Origin: Metellina segmentata
Lineage: Eukaryota; Arthropoda; Arachnida; Araneae; Tetragnathidae
DNA length: 64,000 bases
Assembly: GCA_947359465.1 (NCBI GenBank)
Contig: OX375874.1
Location: 96,171,172-96,235,171, forward strand
Reading direction: 5' to 3'
The number at the start of each line of letters is the position of its first letter. Position 1 is the first letter of the stretch. This document shows, in pieces, positions 33,561-44,700 of this stretch. Made by a program: the position numbers and the translations under genes. The notes below the pieces were generated by a model that saw nothing but the letters and a program-made list of their open reading frames with translations, was not told the origin of the DNA and searched no databases.

Positions 33561-33649
33561 CTTATTTCATGACAACAGAGCTCAGTTTTGGGGACATTTT
33601 GCCGCTTCAAACATATTTTCTGCTTTGTATATAAAGTAACACTCAAAAA

Positions 33650-35220
33650 AATTCAACAATTTGCATTATAATTAAACAATGGAATAACTTTAAGCAAATC
33701 ATTGCCCAAATTAAATTGAATTCAATGTAATATATAATAATAATAAACATACATGCAAGAATTTATCGTCTCCGTGAGTCAAGTCCCAAAATATTCATTG
33801 AAAAACAAATCCAATAGCAGAGGTGGTCAGATATACTACCTTCGGCAGCCACATTTCAAGAACGAATATTTGAAAGAGACATCATTTTATTTAGCTTTGA
33901 TAACAAAACAATCAGTGAGAAACTTCGTTCAACTTTTAAAAGTTTATCCACAGATCCCCCTACCCCAGTCAGCTGTTTGGAGCTTCAAGATGAAGGATTG
34001 AAATGGTTGTTCAACAACTGAGTTTCAGAAACACGTTCCGAAACAAAGTGCGCTGACTTATCGAAATTTTTGCCACTTCGTATTGTTGTGAGTCTTTGTA
34101 TTCAACACATAAATTTGTTAAAAATAAGCATCGGTCTGTTTAAAGTGATCAGTATTTAAACTGAGCTTGTGCGAACTGCCCTAACTGAACTTTCGGCAGC
34201 TAACTGCCACGATGAATATTCGTAAGGCATCCACAATGAAATCGAATTTTTAAAGACTTTCTTCACAAAAATGTTTGATAGAATCAACAGCATATTTTTC
34301 AATATCATTTTTTTTTTAAATAAATTTGTAACAAAATGATGTAAAACAATTCTTTTTGGACATTGATCAGTTTTAGTTAACCATATTTCATGCATACATT
34401 TTATTTGCACAAAAACCTGCACCACTCGCCCTAGGAAGTCGCGCTATGGCCCCCTGAACTATAGCATCACTAAAATTAGTTTTATATAAATCTTTCACTT
34501 GATAAAATTATAACTTGGTTTAAATTGTTATGAAATTGTAATTAATTTAAACTGTCAACCTAAGAAAACACTAAATAATCAATCCTAAATTTGAATTTAG
34601 AAAACAATGATCCAAATAGAGTTCGAGTCAAAGGTAAATAATCCAACAACGATTTCATTGATTCTTTGGTTGGTTAGGAGTTTCTGGCGGAACGTCCATA
34701 TTAAGCCAAGCATCATATTCGAAAAAATATCTTCAATCCTTCGATTGGTATTGCATATTGTGCATACCTAGTTTGACACGCCCTCAGGGGGCCCCTACAC
34801 ATAGTTGGTGCTGCCGTTGCCATGACAACGGTGAACGCAAAGGGGTAAGAAATACGATTAAAAAAATTCATAAAACTGGCGCCCATGTTTAAATAACTTT
34901 TTTACATGTCAAATTAAAATGGAAAAATTCCTAAAATGTAACATTCTCCATGGTGAAACCATGGTGGTCCAAAGAAAATGTAAAATTATTTATTCATGTT
35001 CGTTTTTCAAGGAGGACACTAAAAACTTTTTCTATTAAGTATTATTTAAGTTTGAATGCTATATTTTAATCAGTTGCTTTGATTTTTTTAACTTCAACTG
35101 TAGAATTGTACTTATATAAGTAACATTTTGATTTTCCGGATATTAAAACTGTGTTATAAGTAACTAAGTTTCTATCAAACAAGTGCTTATTTTTTGTTTA
35201 GTTAACACATATTATATATA
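33650..35220. other. AT-rich DNA, nothing firm
   Basis: Largely AT-rich. A weak SINE-B-like phrase (ttggttggttaggagtttctggcg) lies at about 34668, and a short GC-rich spot (cgccctcagggggcccctac) at 34780. No gene recognised. Confidence 0.4.
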
Positions 35221-36917
35221 TCTATATAAATAAGAATGGAGTGTTTGTTTGTTCATTCAATATTTTCGACCCATTTCAAGTTTTCTATCCGTTTTGGACC
35301 CTTCTGATGCCGAATCCGCCTTTTTCTCGTTTGGTGTCTGTCTGTCTGTCTGTATATTGTGCCCTATACACGTCCACGCGGTTTAAGATATTTTCATGGA
35401 AATTTGCATACAGTGAGTACTTATCTTGATTTAGTGAGTGGAATTGGTTGCGAAAGTCTGTCTGTCCGTCTTTCTGTTCTATGCTCGATTTTGTGTTTGT
35501 GTGTTTGTGTAAGCATCACATGAATTGTATTCCAGATATTTGATTGCAGTGCATTTTATTTTATACATTAACTATTAGTTTAGTGAATGCAATATTAAAC
35601 ATTTCTTTATTGTTATATTTAGACGAGTTTCATGCTAAAACACCTGAGTAAGTATACTTAAATCAACCATAATTTGGTAGTTTTGGAAAAATTGGAATGT
35701 CTATTGAATATTACGATTAATTCGATTGCTTTACCAGTACTGCTGAAAAAGTAATTATTCTTCAAATTTTTAATTTTTTTTATGGAATTTCATCTCTGAT
35801 ACGTCATTTATTTCGAGTCTTATTTTTATTCTTTGCGCAATGAAAACGATTTCCGAATATTTGGGACAGACGATATTTTTCAATGAAACGATAATGAACA
35901 CAAATCGCGCGAGCAGTGATATTTTTTCTGGTTCTTTCGCTCTGAATTAATTTCACATTTCTAAATTTTGTACACTTTTAGTTGTAAGTTGTGGCAACTG
36001 TGCGAGATCAAGAGATAAAATTGAATCACTAATTAATATCTTTAGAACAATTTTTTGCGACATCTTTTATTTTGTTTTACTTCGCTGTTTCCTGTTTTAA
36101 ATATTTATTATTTTAATAAATGCGTTTTCCTTCTCATCACACCCAACAGCACCAAAAAGTATTAGACTTGAAAATGTTAGGTAAGTCAGTATAAATTTTC
36201 AATAAATTTTAAGTGTAGTTATGCCATTATTGAAAGAATAATGCCGTTATTTTAAGAATAATACCGTTATTTAAAGAATAATGCCATTATTTAAAGAATA
36301 ATGCCGTTATTTAAAGAATAGTGCCGTTATTTAAACAATAATGCCGTTATTTAAACAATAATGCCGTTATTTACAGAATAATGTCGTTATTGAAATAATA
36401 ATAATGTTTAAAAATCCAAACTAGAACTTTTTCCTACATTAAAAAATTCGTTGTAGTAATGACAGGAGAAGATTGCAAAATTTCACAATGTCGCATACCG
36501 GAGATAAGAGTGCCACGAGTAAAAAAATATTGTTTTGTTGACTATGAGTGCGAGAGCACTTGCCGTATATCGTAATTTTAATTCATTGAGTTGAACATGA
36601 AAAGAACTTAAGAAAGCGAATTCCAAATCTTCCTATAAATCGTCTTTTATAGTAGTAACCTTAGTATCACCTTTCGTCATTTTGTAGCTTTGTCATACAG
36701 CAATTGTGCAATGTATGTGAAATGTATTACATGAATGGATATGCATATATGCATGTGTAGGATTTGTGTCCAAAGTAAGTTGTAGAAAATATAAAGATGG
36801 CGAAAGGTGTTAAAATAAATTTTTATTCTACAAAAAACGTAAGTCATTATATATTTTGATTATCTCTTCAATCTAGAGTAAACGAATTCAAACCGAGTAA
36901 GGTCGGGTATTTTGCTA

Positions 36918-36918
<1 letters not shown>
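35221..36918 (+). mobile_element. Helitron, second family, 5'-to-3' complete
   Basis: Starts TCTATATAAATAAGAATGG after an A and ends with TTTGCTAG before a T, so it sits at an A^T target as Helitrons do. The 3' end carries a short hairpin, CCGA-gtaagg-TCGG, about 11 bases before CTAG. A closely similar copy in the same orientation is at 38149-39709. No RepHel protein is encoded, so it is non-autonomous. It contains a 20-bp minisatellite near 36217-36400. Confidence 0.88.
36217..36400. repeat. 20-bp minisatellite inside Helitron, about 9 units
   Basis: The unit is close to AATGCCGTTATTTAAAGAAT. About nine units are seen here, against about three at the homologous position (39140-39205) of the sister Helitron. 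This shows expansion or contraction since the copies separated. Confidence 0.88.

Positions 36919-37000
<82 letters not shown>
36919..37000. repeat. (TA)n microsatellite
   Basis: An uninterrupted TA tract of about 82 bp joins the end of the Helitron to the mariner foldback. A shorter TG/TA tract (38107-38136) follows the foldback. The TA target preference of mariner elements explains insertion inside such a tract. Confidence 0.97.
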
Positions 37001-37003
<3 letters not shown>

Positions 37004-38104
37004 GGTGGTCCCGAATTCATGGTACAAACTTTAATGGTAGGTACAGGACATTGTAACAATGATTTATTGTATAGGAATGTATAGTCGCAAGTGACGCGGT
37101 GAGGCGAAAACAGGGGAAATAACGGCCGAAAGGAAAAACAAAGATTTTATTGAAAGCGTTGTTGACAAGTGTCATGTTTACAGTAATTGTTCAAAATTGC
37201 GTCCACCAGTATCGATACATGCTTGACAGCGTCGGTGGAGCGATTGGCGTACACGTTCAAAGATGCCTGGTATTTCACGCACACCTGCAGCAGCTACAGA
37301 TAAGCGAGCGACGAGATCCTCATCTGAGTCAACTGGAGTCTCATAAACAAGATGCTTTAGATGTCCCCATAAAAAGTAATCGAGGCTCGATAAATCGGGA
37401 GATCGGGGTGGCCAAGGGACTGGTCCACCACGCCCAATCCATCGAGTACCAAACGTGGCATTCAGGTAATTCCGTACATCAATGCTTACTACCCACGCGG
37501 CTCACTGGCGGAAGCTATCTTATTTTTCTGAAAGAAGTGTTACCACAACTGCTGCATGATGTTCCGATCGCCATTCGTAACCGCATGTGGTTTCAGCACG
37601 ATGGGGCGCCAGCACACTTCAGCATTGATGTACGGAATTACCTGAATGCCACGTTTGGTACTCGATGGATTGGGCGTGGTGGACCAGTCCCTTGGCCACC
37701 CCGATCTCCCGATTTATCGAGCCTCGGTTACTTTTTATGGGGACATCTAAAGCATCTTGTTTATGAGACTCCAGTTGACTCAGATGAGGATCTCGTCGCT
37801 CGCTTATCTGTAGCTGCTGCAGGTGTGCGTGAAATACCAGGCATCTTTGAACGTGTACGCCAATCGCTCCACCGACGCTGTCAAGCATGTATCGATACTG
37901 GTGGACGCAATTTTGAACAATTACTGTAAACATGACACTTGTCAACAACGCTTTCAATAAAATCTTTGTTTTTCCTTTCGGCCGTTATTTCCCCTGTTTT
38001 CGCCTCACCGCGTCACTTGCGACTATACATTCCTATACAATAAATCATTGTTACAATGTCCTGTACCTACCATTAAAGTTTGTACCATGAATTCGGGACC
38101 ACCC

Positions 38105-38106
<2 letters not shown>
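37001..38106. mobile_element. Mariner-like foldback with 486-bp inverted arms
   Basis: The left arm (37001-37486) and right arm (37621-38106) are reverse complements of equal length, separated by a 134-bp loop. I found no mismatch in the parts I compared, and the translated segment is identical on both strands. The outer ends read CAGGGTGGTCCCGAATTC and its complement, set in TA-rich DNA. The right arm and loop hold the C-terminal part of a mariner-type transposase. The left arm is an inverted copy of the 3' half, so the original 5' half has been replaced. Transcription through it would give a long hairpin RNA. Confidence 0.95.
37487..37929 (+). pseudogene. Mariner-type transposase, C-terminal part
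   Basis: The frame encodes GGSYLIFLKEVLPQLLHDVP, then MWFQHDGAPAHFSIDVRNYL, RWIGRGGPVPWPPRSPDLSS and LGYFLWGHLKHLVYETPVDS. This is the second half of the DDE domain of arthropod elements with the 'QHDGAPAHF...PPRSPDLTPLDFFLWG' signature. The last catalytic Asp expected in 'LDFF' is Gly here (LGYF), counted 41 residues after the HDG Asp. The frame is open upstream to 37150 only because the inverted left arm happens to be open. The first catalytic Asp and the DNA-binding domain are missing. Confidence 0.85.
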
Positions 38107-38136
<30 letters not shown>

Positions 38137-38148
38137 ATGTCACTCTTA

Positions 38149-39709
38149 TCTATATAAATAAGAATGGAGTGTTTGTTTGTACATTCAATATTTTCGACCC
38201 ATTTCAAGTTTTCCATCTGTTTTGGACCCTTCTGATGCCGAATCCGCCTTTTTCTCGTTTGGTGTCTGTCTGTCTGTATGTTGTGCCCTATACACGTCCA
38301 CGCGGTTTAAGATATTTTCATGAAAATTTGCATACAGTGAGTACTTATCTTCATTTAGTGATTGGCATTTGTTGCGAAAGTCTATCTGTCCGTCTTTCTG
38401 TTCTATGTTCGATTTTGTGTTTGTGTGTTTGTGTAGCCATCACATGAATTGTATTCCAGATATTTGATTGCATTGTATTTTATTTTATACATTATCTATT
38501 AGTTTAGTGAATGCAATATTAAACATTTCTTTATTGTTACATTTATTTGAGTTTCATGCTAAAACACTTGAGTAAGTATACTTAAATCAACCATAATTTG
38601 GCAGTTTTGGAAAAATTGGAATGTCTATTGAATAGTACGATTACTTCGATTGCTTTACCAGTACTGCTGAAAAAGTAATTATTCTTCAAAAAAAAAAAAA
38701 ATTATGGAATTTCATCTCTGATATTTCATTTATTTCGAGTCTTATTTTTATTCTTTGCGCAATGAAAACGATTTCCGAATATTTGGGACAGACGATATTT
38801 TTCAATGAAACGAGAATGAACTAGATCGCGCGAGCAGTGATATTTTTTCTGGTTCTTTCGCTCTGAATTAATTTCACATTTCTAAATTTTGTACACTTTT
38901 AGTTGTAAGTTGTGGCAACTGTGCGAGATCAAGAGATAAAATTGAATCACAAATTAATATCTTTCGAACAATTTTTTGCGACATCTTTTATTTTGTTTTA
39001 CTTTGCTGTTTCCTGTTTTAAATATTTATTATTTTAATAAATGTTTTTCCTTCTCATCACACGCAACAGCACCACAAAGTATTAGACTTAAAAATGTTAG
39101 GTAAGTCAGTATAAATTTTCAGTAAATTTTAAGTGTAGTTATGCCATTATTGAAAGAATAATGCCGTTATTTAAGGAATAATGCCGTTATTGAAAGAATA
39201 ATAATGTTTATTAATCCAAACTGGAACTTTTTCCAACATTAAAAAATTCGTTGTAATAATGACAGGAGAAGATTGCAAAATTTCACAATGTCGCATACCG
39301 GAGGCAAGAGAGCCACAAGTAAAAAAATATTGTTTTGTTGACTATACGTGCGAGAGCACTCGCCGTAAATCGTAATTTTAATTAATTGAGTTGAACATGA
39401 AAAGAAATTAAGAAAGGGAATTCCAAATCTTCCTATAAATCGTCTTTTATAGTAGTAACCTTAGTATCACCTTTCGTCTTTTTGTAGCTTTGTCATACAG
39501 CAATTGTGCGATATATGTCAAATGTATTACATGAATGGATATGCATGTGTAGGATTTGTGTCCAAAGTAAGTTGTAGAAAATATAAAGATGGCGAAAGAT
39601 GTTAAAATAAATTTTATTCTACAAAAAACGTAAGTCATTATATATTTTGATTGTCTCTTCAATCTTGAGTAAACCAATTCAAACCGAGTAAGGTCGGGTA
39701 TTTTGCTAG
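38149..39709 (+). mobile_element. Helitron, second family, sister copy
   Basis: Same termini as 35221-36918: TCTATATAAATAAGAATGG after an A, and TTTGCTAG before a T. It is very similar along its length, with fewer 20-bp minisatellite units and small indels. Two same-orientation copies only 1.2 kb apart suggest tandem insertion or local duplication. No transposase is encoded. Confidence 0.88.
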
Positions 39710-39714
39710 TAAAC

Positions 39715-40497
39715 CTATATGGAGTATGTTTTAGGATTAAACGATGGAAAAATGCTCCAAAAAAAATTCAAAATGTCTGTTTAAGAAATGGGTTGTAACA
39801 GCTGGCAACGGGGCCTACAGATTGATGTGGGGGCCCGAATGCCCTCGATTATTTTCGTGTATCTGATCATAAGCAATAAGTACACCTGATCTGAATGAAC
39901 AAAACACGTCACATTAAGTTGTACATAATCAACGCTGTGTAGTTGCGTTACTTAAACTGAATTTCCAGCTTAAGGATACGCAGAACACAGCTTTAGGTTG
40001 AGTTATTACCACCTGCACGTTTGCTTTTCCTCAGACGCAACCGTTTGGTTAATTAGCGAAGGCGGTGCATCCTTCATTAATGTAGAGAGATATGACAGCC
40101 TCTGTCGAGTGTCAGATTCTTAGGCTTATGTAGGCAATGTAATTAGGCTAAAAGTGCAAGTTGTTTTTGACTTTAGGGCTCTTCGAATATCCACGCTGAT
40201 TCTGGATTACATTGCGTGGAGATTTATCAGAACCGGTAGTGGTGTCTCCGGAGATAAACATGCTACTTAGGGAGTAATACCAAAATAATAATTGAGCCAA
40301 ATATACTAGTAAGGAAATCAGAGCCATTTTATTCTAATTGTTCGATTTTGTGAATATCAGAATGAATGACGGAGAAGTTGGTTGGTTGATTTGGGTTTTT
40401 TGGCGCAAGATCCATACGAGGATAAACTGCGCTAAACACGTGACAGTAAAATTAGGAAGAATAGTTAAAAGATTTTAAACTAATAACCATATCAATA
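39715..40497. other. Unique island plus SINE-B fragment
   Basis: 39780-40280 is non-repetitive and somewhat GC-richer, with no convincing frame. 40378-40445 is a short SINE-B fragment (ttggttgatttgggttttttggcgcaagatccatac...ctgcgctaaacacgtgac). No gene recognised. Confidence 0.4.
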
Positions 40498-40501
40498 TTA
40501 A

Positions 40502-41065
40502 GGGGACCAATGCACAAAAATCTTTCAAAATTTAGATTCTTTTTTTATAAATTAAAAAAAAAAAATGTTTATACAATTATCTTTAAAAGGACATACTATT
40601 TATGAAGATACGTTAAGTAGAAATATTTTAATTAATTTTTTGAAATACATCTGTACGTACCAGATATAAGGTCAATTTTATGCAATTCAATACCTCAAAA
40701 TGTGTATTTTTTCCATAAAAGGAATTTTTTCAGTCTATTAAGACAAATATTTTAAAAAAAAAATTTGTTTTACTAGTGCAATATACAATATATAACATAT
40801 TTTAACACAGGCAATTTTTTTTCTATCTGCTTAGAAAAGTTCATTTTGATAGTTAAAAAGGATGAAAATTGGTCCTTTAAAAAAAAAATGGGGAAAAAAT
40901 ATATCAAAATTTCAAATTTTAAGTTTTTTTTTTATGTTAAAGTGTGAAAAGTGTCTTCATAACCTGCATAAAAAAATTCAAGTCAATATACATAAAAGAT
41001 TCAGGTAAAATGTGCCTTAAAATTTGACCATTTTAGCAATATGTAGCCGGACTACACCGGTCCCC
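40502..41065. mobile_element. AT-rich MITE at a TTAA-like target
   Basis: The left end is GGGGACC preceded by TTAA (40498-40501). The right end is GGTCCCC followed by TTAG (41066-41069). The inverted repeat is short and then degenerates. A TTAA duplication, with one later change, would suit Kolobok or piggyBac-type elements. A TA duplication with ends shifted by one base, as in Tc1/mariner, cannot be excluded. The interior is very AT-rich and has no frame. Confidence 0.65.
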
Positions 41066-41654
41066 TTAGAACAGAAATGTTATGAATAAAACCAAGTGAT
41101 ACACATACAAATTAAATAGGAAGGTAAAATTTTAATTACAAGGAATGTAAAACCATAATTTTTAAAACAGAACTTAGATGGGATATCTTTATCAATCTTA
41201 GATGGGGTATTTTTATCAACTTAAAGATGGTGGAAACCACATTTTTGTTGATAAAAACCCTATGAAATTCAATTAAAAATTTTATTATGAACAAATCTAA
41301 ACAGTAATGGATGGGGAGCTTGATTCAAAAAGTCTGATAAAATTGGTAATGGACTGTTAAAACATTGTCGACCAAAATGTCTAGATGATGGAAGAGTATG
41401 ATCCTTTGGTATAGGAAATACATGCATTGAGATTGAAAAGAATAATCCTCTAGGCTTAGTTATACGACAGTTAAGTTTTCGATAGCTGCAATTAGAAAAC
41501 ATCAGAGAAAATAATAATTTTGAGTACATTTTATAAAGCAGATCCGAAGAAGCAAAATCTCCCAAATTCTGAGCTCTGGCGTCACGAATTAGTGGATTAT
41601 TTTATCTGGAATATGTGTCACAGGAACTATTTCAGCTCTAACGTTGTTCCCTTA

Positions 41655-42420
41655 AAACCATAGGGCAGCGTAACGGTTTAGCAACCGGAGGGTTGAGAGT
41701 TCGAATCCAACCAAAGACTGTCGTGTACAAAGAGGTAGTTAATTACTGTATCAGATTATTTTATCTCCTATGCTGGTGCACTTTAAGGCCCGGTGCAGAC
41801 ATCCGGTTTTTCAACGTGCGGCTCCACTGCGGCACCGAAGCCCAACTATGCACACATAACCGTGAAATGACGCACGAACTCATTTCGCGCCATTTGCGAT
41901 AAATATTCTATCGAAGAAAACGTGTTTATTTCGCTTACTTGGTGTAAAAAAAAAGTATATTTTGAAACAAAATAGACGTTACTGGATACAACAATTTATT
42001 ATTTATATTCCATTTGTTTATGAAAACAAGGTACTTCAGAACGGAGACTCATGTGCAGCGACCGTGCGCGCCGTGGGGAACTGCGGTACAAATTGCACGC
42101 AAGTTGGACGTGAGTCGCCAGTCGCCACAGCGGCATGTGTGCACTGCTCTATTGGATCTAATGTATTTCAGACCGCACTTGCGTTGCGGCAGCGGCTCCG
42201 TACGTTGAAAAACCGGATGTGTGCACCGGGCCTAAGTCTGTCGTGGTCTCAAATATCCTCATGTTGGCCGTGGTGTGGAAGCTTGGAGAGTGGGGTGCCA
42301 GTTCAGGAGTGGCTTATCGTCCTCACCTTAGTTCAAAATTACGTTGTGTTGCTCTCGAATCTTTGATCCCGGACCTTTGTCAATAGCTCGTTGTGTTTCT
42401 CCAGTGTGACATCAATAAAA
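41655..42420 (+). mobile_element. SINE-A (second head type) split by a MITE
   Basis: The head and proximal body (41670-41786) contain the B box in 'gagagttcgaatccaacc'. They are followed after the MITE by the distal body and tail (42233-42420: 'taagtctgtcgtggtctcaaat ... cgttgtgtttctccagtgtgac'). Removing the MITE and one TAA restores the SINE order seen at 18880-19140. Confidence 0.85.
41787..42232. mobile_element. PIF/Harbinger-type MITE
   Basis: Long terminal inverted repeats (about 45 bp, few mismatches) start GGCCCGGTGCAGACATCCGG. The 3-bp direct duplication TAA flanks the element (41784-41786 and 42233-42235). At 446 bp it has no transposase. The TIRs differ from those of the Harbinger-type MITE at 25592, so at least two families were active. 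It inserted into a SINE and is younger than it. Confidence 0.9.
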
Positions 42421-43272
42421 ATACCTACCCCTTGAAACCTTATAAATAAGATTCAATGTAGAATATTAACAATATCTACACAATGTTTTAATCACACTCG
42501 AATCAACATTAAACTACAATATCTGTCGTGATCTTAGCAATCGGAAGAAGAAAGATCGCAAGTACGTGAATCGGACAAAGATCAAAACGCTGTTCGATGA
42601 AACAATGAAACTGATGGAGAACCAGAAGTTGGTTTGTCTGAAGCAGTAGAAAATCTCAAGCGAATCAAGTAGTCAAGCTAGGAAAAATATAAAATTAAAT
42701 TATTTGAACCCTGTTTTAACCGAAGTAAAATAAAACGTCAACGATAAAAAAGAAAAGAATTTTCATGATGCATTCAAAAAGACATTGAATAATAAAGTGC
42801 ATGTGTCCGAGCGACCGAGCGATGTCTAAATTGACAGACAATGTGTGTAGCAGTGGCCAAGAACAGAGGGACACTGCATACCTAAATTGGACACGCACAT
42901 TTGTATTTACAATTAGCCACTGCGTGGCTAGCCCGACGTTGCCCGTGCCCATAAGGCATACCGATAAGGTATTAATCTGGTGTAAAAATTTCCGCAAATA
43001 TCAAATCCATTGAAGATATATACAGTTAAAAAATTATTTATTTAAAGAAAAACATATTTTTATGTCTCAATCTAAAGTAAAATTTTCCGCAGATTTCAAA
43101 TCCGTTGAAATTTTTAATCTATCTTTAGCAATTCCGATTTTACGAAAAAAAAACTTAACAATCCCAGTCAATAGGTTTATTATTTCTTGCTCTCATTCTA
43201 GGAAATGGGACAGGAAATGTAAAAATCAAAGCGGAAACGAAAACAATAATTTTCTCTATAGTAGGTGTTCGT

Positions 43273-44146
43273 ACAGGCGCCTCAATCCCATGATAGTACT
43301 TTACGCAAGTCCAACTTGATTGGCTAATCGGATCACATGACCTAAATACGTATGTTATCAGAATTTTTCTGTTGGCAATTTATCTCTTCCTTTCTGCTTT
43401 CTTCTTTTCTTTTCAGATCCATGGCTATGGGTGGGTAGAGGTGGGAGCCGAAAATTGTATCCTTTTATTATATAAGTTAATAATTATATAAGTTAGTGTT
43501 TTATGTATGCTTTTTGTTACATCAGAATGGTCCTAAGCCAGGGGTGGATACGACACCATCATCCTAAAGCAAAGGGGACGGCAGAGGGGCGGGAAAATAT
43601 CAGCTGGTAGTGAGTTCAGGAGTGGTTCTTAGATTATTTATGTAAAATCAACGGAAGCTTGGAAAAATATAAAAAGGGTATTAAAAATTAGGAAAAGTAA
43701 TTTAGAATCAAAAGGAATTAAATTGGAATTTTTTTTAAATAATTTGGAGGATCTAAAATTTTTTCCGCCTGCTGGGTTTGAACTCGTAAAGTCATCCTCC
43801 ACTTCCGACGCCAATCTGAAGGTAGGTGACTTTAGCCATTAGGCCATCGTTGCTACACGGAAAAAAAGCTCTTTAAAAGTATAAGTACCCTTAGTATAAC
43901 TTGGCTTAAGTATACGACATATATATGAGGAGCCAATCAGAGTCAACTTGTCGGACACTTACACTGTACGGTGAGGCGCTAATGTATGTATTGTATTTGT
44001 AATTCTACGAAACAACGCGCATATTCAAAATCAAATGGTTACTGCAACAATCAGATTGGCGAGATATCCAAGTGAAGCCAAGCCCGTGAAACTAGCCAAT
44101 CAAGTTGGACTTGCGTAAAATACTATCATGGGATTGAGCCGCTTCT
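43273..44146. mobile_element. TIR element with 9-bp TSD, Mutator-like (type 1)
   Basis: Perfect 9-bp direct duplications GGTGTTCGT flank it (43264-43272 and 44147-44155). Terminal inverted repeats of about 55 bp share CTCAATCCCATGATAGTA and CGCAAGTCCAACTTGATTGG. A 9-bp duplication with long TIRs is typical of Mutator-like elements. Merlin (8-9 bp) is an alternative. No transposase. The centre is a SINE-C copy that is also in the type 2 element at 57223-57955. Confidence 0.88.
43393..43875 (-). mobile_element. SINE-C copy inside the TIR element
   Basis: On the minus strand the 5' part is tRNA-like, with an A-box region (complement of 43830-43846, tggcctaatggctaaag) and B box GAGTTCAAACCC (complement of 43774-43785). 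The body is about 400 bp and the 3' end is A/G-rich (gatctgaaaagaaaagaag). It is about 95% alike by eye to 57391-57860. The present copy has one extra GC-rich stretch near 43573. No clear target duplication was seen. Confidence 0.7.
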
Positions 44147-44519
44147 GGTGTTCGTTCCCTCGCGATGAAAAAAAACTTGGCATGTCTTCCAAAGGCTGAT
44201 TGCAAGGTCACGTGGGTAGAAAAAGTCATGATTATGGTGGTTCTTCTTTCGCGGAAGAACGCGTTTGAAGAACCAGGTAGAGAATAAAATTATTAAATTC
44301 ACTTAAAAATCTTCTAGATTAAATTTTAAAATTCGCCGCGACCCAAAAATTGCAAAACATTCGGACTACCTGTGTGCCAAATCTCATTGCTGTAAGTGCC
44401 ATAGATCGTCAGGATTTTGCGGCGGCGGCGGCGAGACAAACACTTCCTTTTATAATAGTAGAGATACATTTTCAGATCTACACTCCGGTGCAAAAACACG
44501 TCTCTCTCTACCGAGAGTC

Positions 44520-44700
44520 TACAACAAATCTAACTTATTCACGTTCTTATTACGAACAGTACCGTACCAATATTACATGTTCTTGATCGTATCAGAACAC
44601 ATGCACTGTCATACACCAATGTTCGTCAACTAGAACAGTAGCCACCAGAACACAAGAACAACTGTTCTTATATCTTATCTGTGTTCGTAATCACCACCTT
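44520..44700. other. Cluster of inverted GTTC/GAAC motifs
   Basis: Successive pairs read GTTCttattacGAAC, GTTCTtgatcgtatcAGAAC, GTTCgtcaactaGAAC and AGAACAACTGTTCT within about 180 bp. The 6-bp half-site AGAACA resembles steroid-receptor half-sites, but the spacing varies. A decayed palindromic repeat explains it equally well. Confidence 0.4.

Larger units (their letters stand above)
42913..44464 (-). mobile_element. Helitron, first family, carrying a nested insertion
   Basis: On the minus strand it starts TCTCTACTATTATAAAAGG after an A (44464) and ends GCAGTGGCTAA before a T (42913). The body has the family phrases 'cagcaatgagatttggcacacaggtagtccgaat' and 'gatttgaaatctgcgg'. An 874-bp element with 9-bp TSDs sits inside (43273-44146). 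Without it the Helitron is about 670 bp, close to its sister copy at 58838-59544. No protein is encoded. Confidence 0.88.

Noticed and set aside
36868..37059. 63-codon minus-strand ORF rich in Ile-Tyr
   Set aside because: It is a translation of the (TA)n tract.
37150..37929. 259-codon ORF as an intact gene
   Set aside because: The N-terminal 112 residues are antisense to transposase sequence in the inverted left arm. Only the part from about 37487 is transposase, and it is incomplete.
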